From Methylobacillus sp. MM3 (GTDB taxonomy: Bacteria > Pseudomonadota > Gammaproteobacteria > Burkholderiales > Methylophilaceae): a DNA stretch of 64,000 bases. A program made the translations under genes and the position numbers. The notes beneath the pieces are model-generated. The model was not told where the DNA came from. It did not search any database and saw only the letters and a list, made by a program, of their open reading frames with translations. The stretch covers positions 1-64,000 of the forward strand of contig NZ_LXTQ01000011.1 of the NCBI RefSeq assembly GCF_001645185.1, given 5' to 3'. Below are positions 63,629 to 64,000 of this stretch, one piece after another. The first letter of the stretch is position 1; every line of letters starts with the position of its first letter.

Positions 63629-64000
63629 TCAGGCGGCCACAAACTGGTAAAAATATTCGGTCAAATCATCCGCCTCGAAGCCGTCTTCGATAAACAGCGG
63701 CGGCATGTCGAAGCGCATGAACAGTTTTTCGAGCGCGCTGCGGCGATCATCGAACGCTTGCAGAATGCGCTCGCGGAAATTCTTGCGCAGGAAAAGCGTG
63801 CGGCGCGCGCCGGTTTCGCAGTCGGTTACGCTGGCGATGCCGAACTCTGGCAAATTGCGGTATTCGGCGGCGTCCCACAAGATCAGCGGCACGACATGGT
63901 GGCGCATCAGGCTGCCCAGATGGCGCTCAAGCTGTTCCAGCGGCGTATGGAAATCCGATACCAGCAGCACCAGCGAGCGTTCGCGCGGCAGATACTGGCT
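63629..64000 (-). CDS. mxaS: DUF58 family protein, MxaS-like (5' partial, truncated by window end)
   Basis: The C-terminal ~123 residues of a DUF58 protein. The visible part reads YLPRERSLVLLVSDFHTPLE, then LMRHHVVPLILWDAAEYRNL and FRERILQAFDDRRSALEKLF. DUF58 proteins with a VWA-like fold pair with MoxR ATPases, and MxaS fills this slot in mxa operons. The start, and probably a MoxR/MxaR gene, lie beyond position 64000. It ends one base before the mxaA-like start. Confidence 0.82.
   Translation of the reverse strand, partial: SQYLPRERSLVLLVSDFHTPLEQLERHLGSLMRHHVVPLILWDAAEYRNLPEFGIASVTDCETGARRTLFLRKNFRERILQAFDDRRSALEKLFMRFDMPPLFIEDGFEADDLTEYFYQFVAA

Overview
This 64 kb window looks like chromosomal DNA of a motile, GC-rich betaproteobacterium. 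A Nitrosomonadales/Gallionellaceae-type organism is my best guess from the gene style (FlhF-FlhG-FliA-MotCD order, class I fumarase, Kup, YgfZ/YgfX, mxa-type maturation genes). That placement is inference and was not tested. Almost all the DNA is coding, in short operons with many 4-base ATGA overlaps. I see no phage, transposase, rRNA or CRISPR array.

Layout. (1) 1-4.2 kb: end of a flagellar locus (flhF end, flhG-like, fliA, motC, motD, and flgN/flgM on the other strand behind a strong sigma-28 promoter), then tRNA-Lys(CTT) with its own promoter and terminator. (2) 4.4-13.7 kb: sugar-phosphate mutases, an aspartic protease, an EAL-HDOD protein preceded by what I read as a c-di-GMP-I riboswitch, hemN, iscX, an old yellow enzyme and class I fumarase. 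(3) 13.9-30.9 kb: housekeeping genes (glyA, nrdR, ribD, tatD, mtnA plus a class II aldolase, a KdpD-like/KdpE pair beside kup, a cupredoxin cluster, pyrG-kdsA-eno-ftsB), with three copies of a CCACGGAG-type hairpin repeat between genes and a DnaA-box cluster before mtnA. (4) 30.9-33.7 kb: a PepSY protein and a NarX/NarL-type two-component pair.

(5) 33.8-54 kb is the most unusual region. It holds exbB-exbD-tonB, a FecI-like ECF sigma factor and FecR-like regulator, a 1222-residue TonB-dependent receptor with an STN signalling domain, an unrecognised exported 309-residue protein, a TPR-glycosyltransferase fusion, and a ten-gene type II secretion-like operon (pseudopilin, F, E, PilM/N/O/P-like proteins, a TPR-containing lipoprotein secretin, and three more pseudopilins, one lacking Glu5). 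A shared promoter-like element precedes both exbB and the receptor. My hypothesis is a surface-signalled secretion and uptake module in which the secretion machine exports a ligand-capturing protein and the TonB receptor imports the ligand.

(6) 54-64 kb: a PDZ-M48 lipoprotein protease, a YVTN beta-propeller protein, a DUF2127 protein, divergent ygfZ/ygfX, and on the minus strand an mxaS-A-C-K-L-L'-like cluster of VWA and DUF58 proteins of the kind that matures methanol dehydrogenase. No dehydrogenase genes are visible here.
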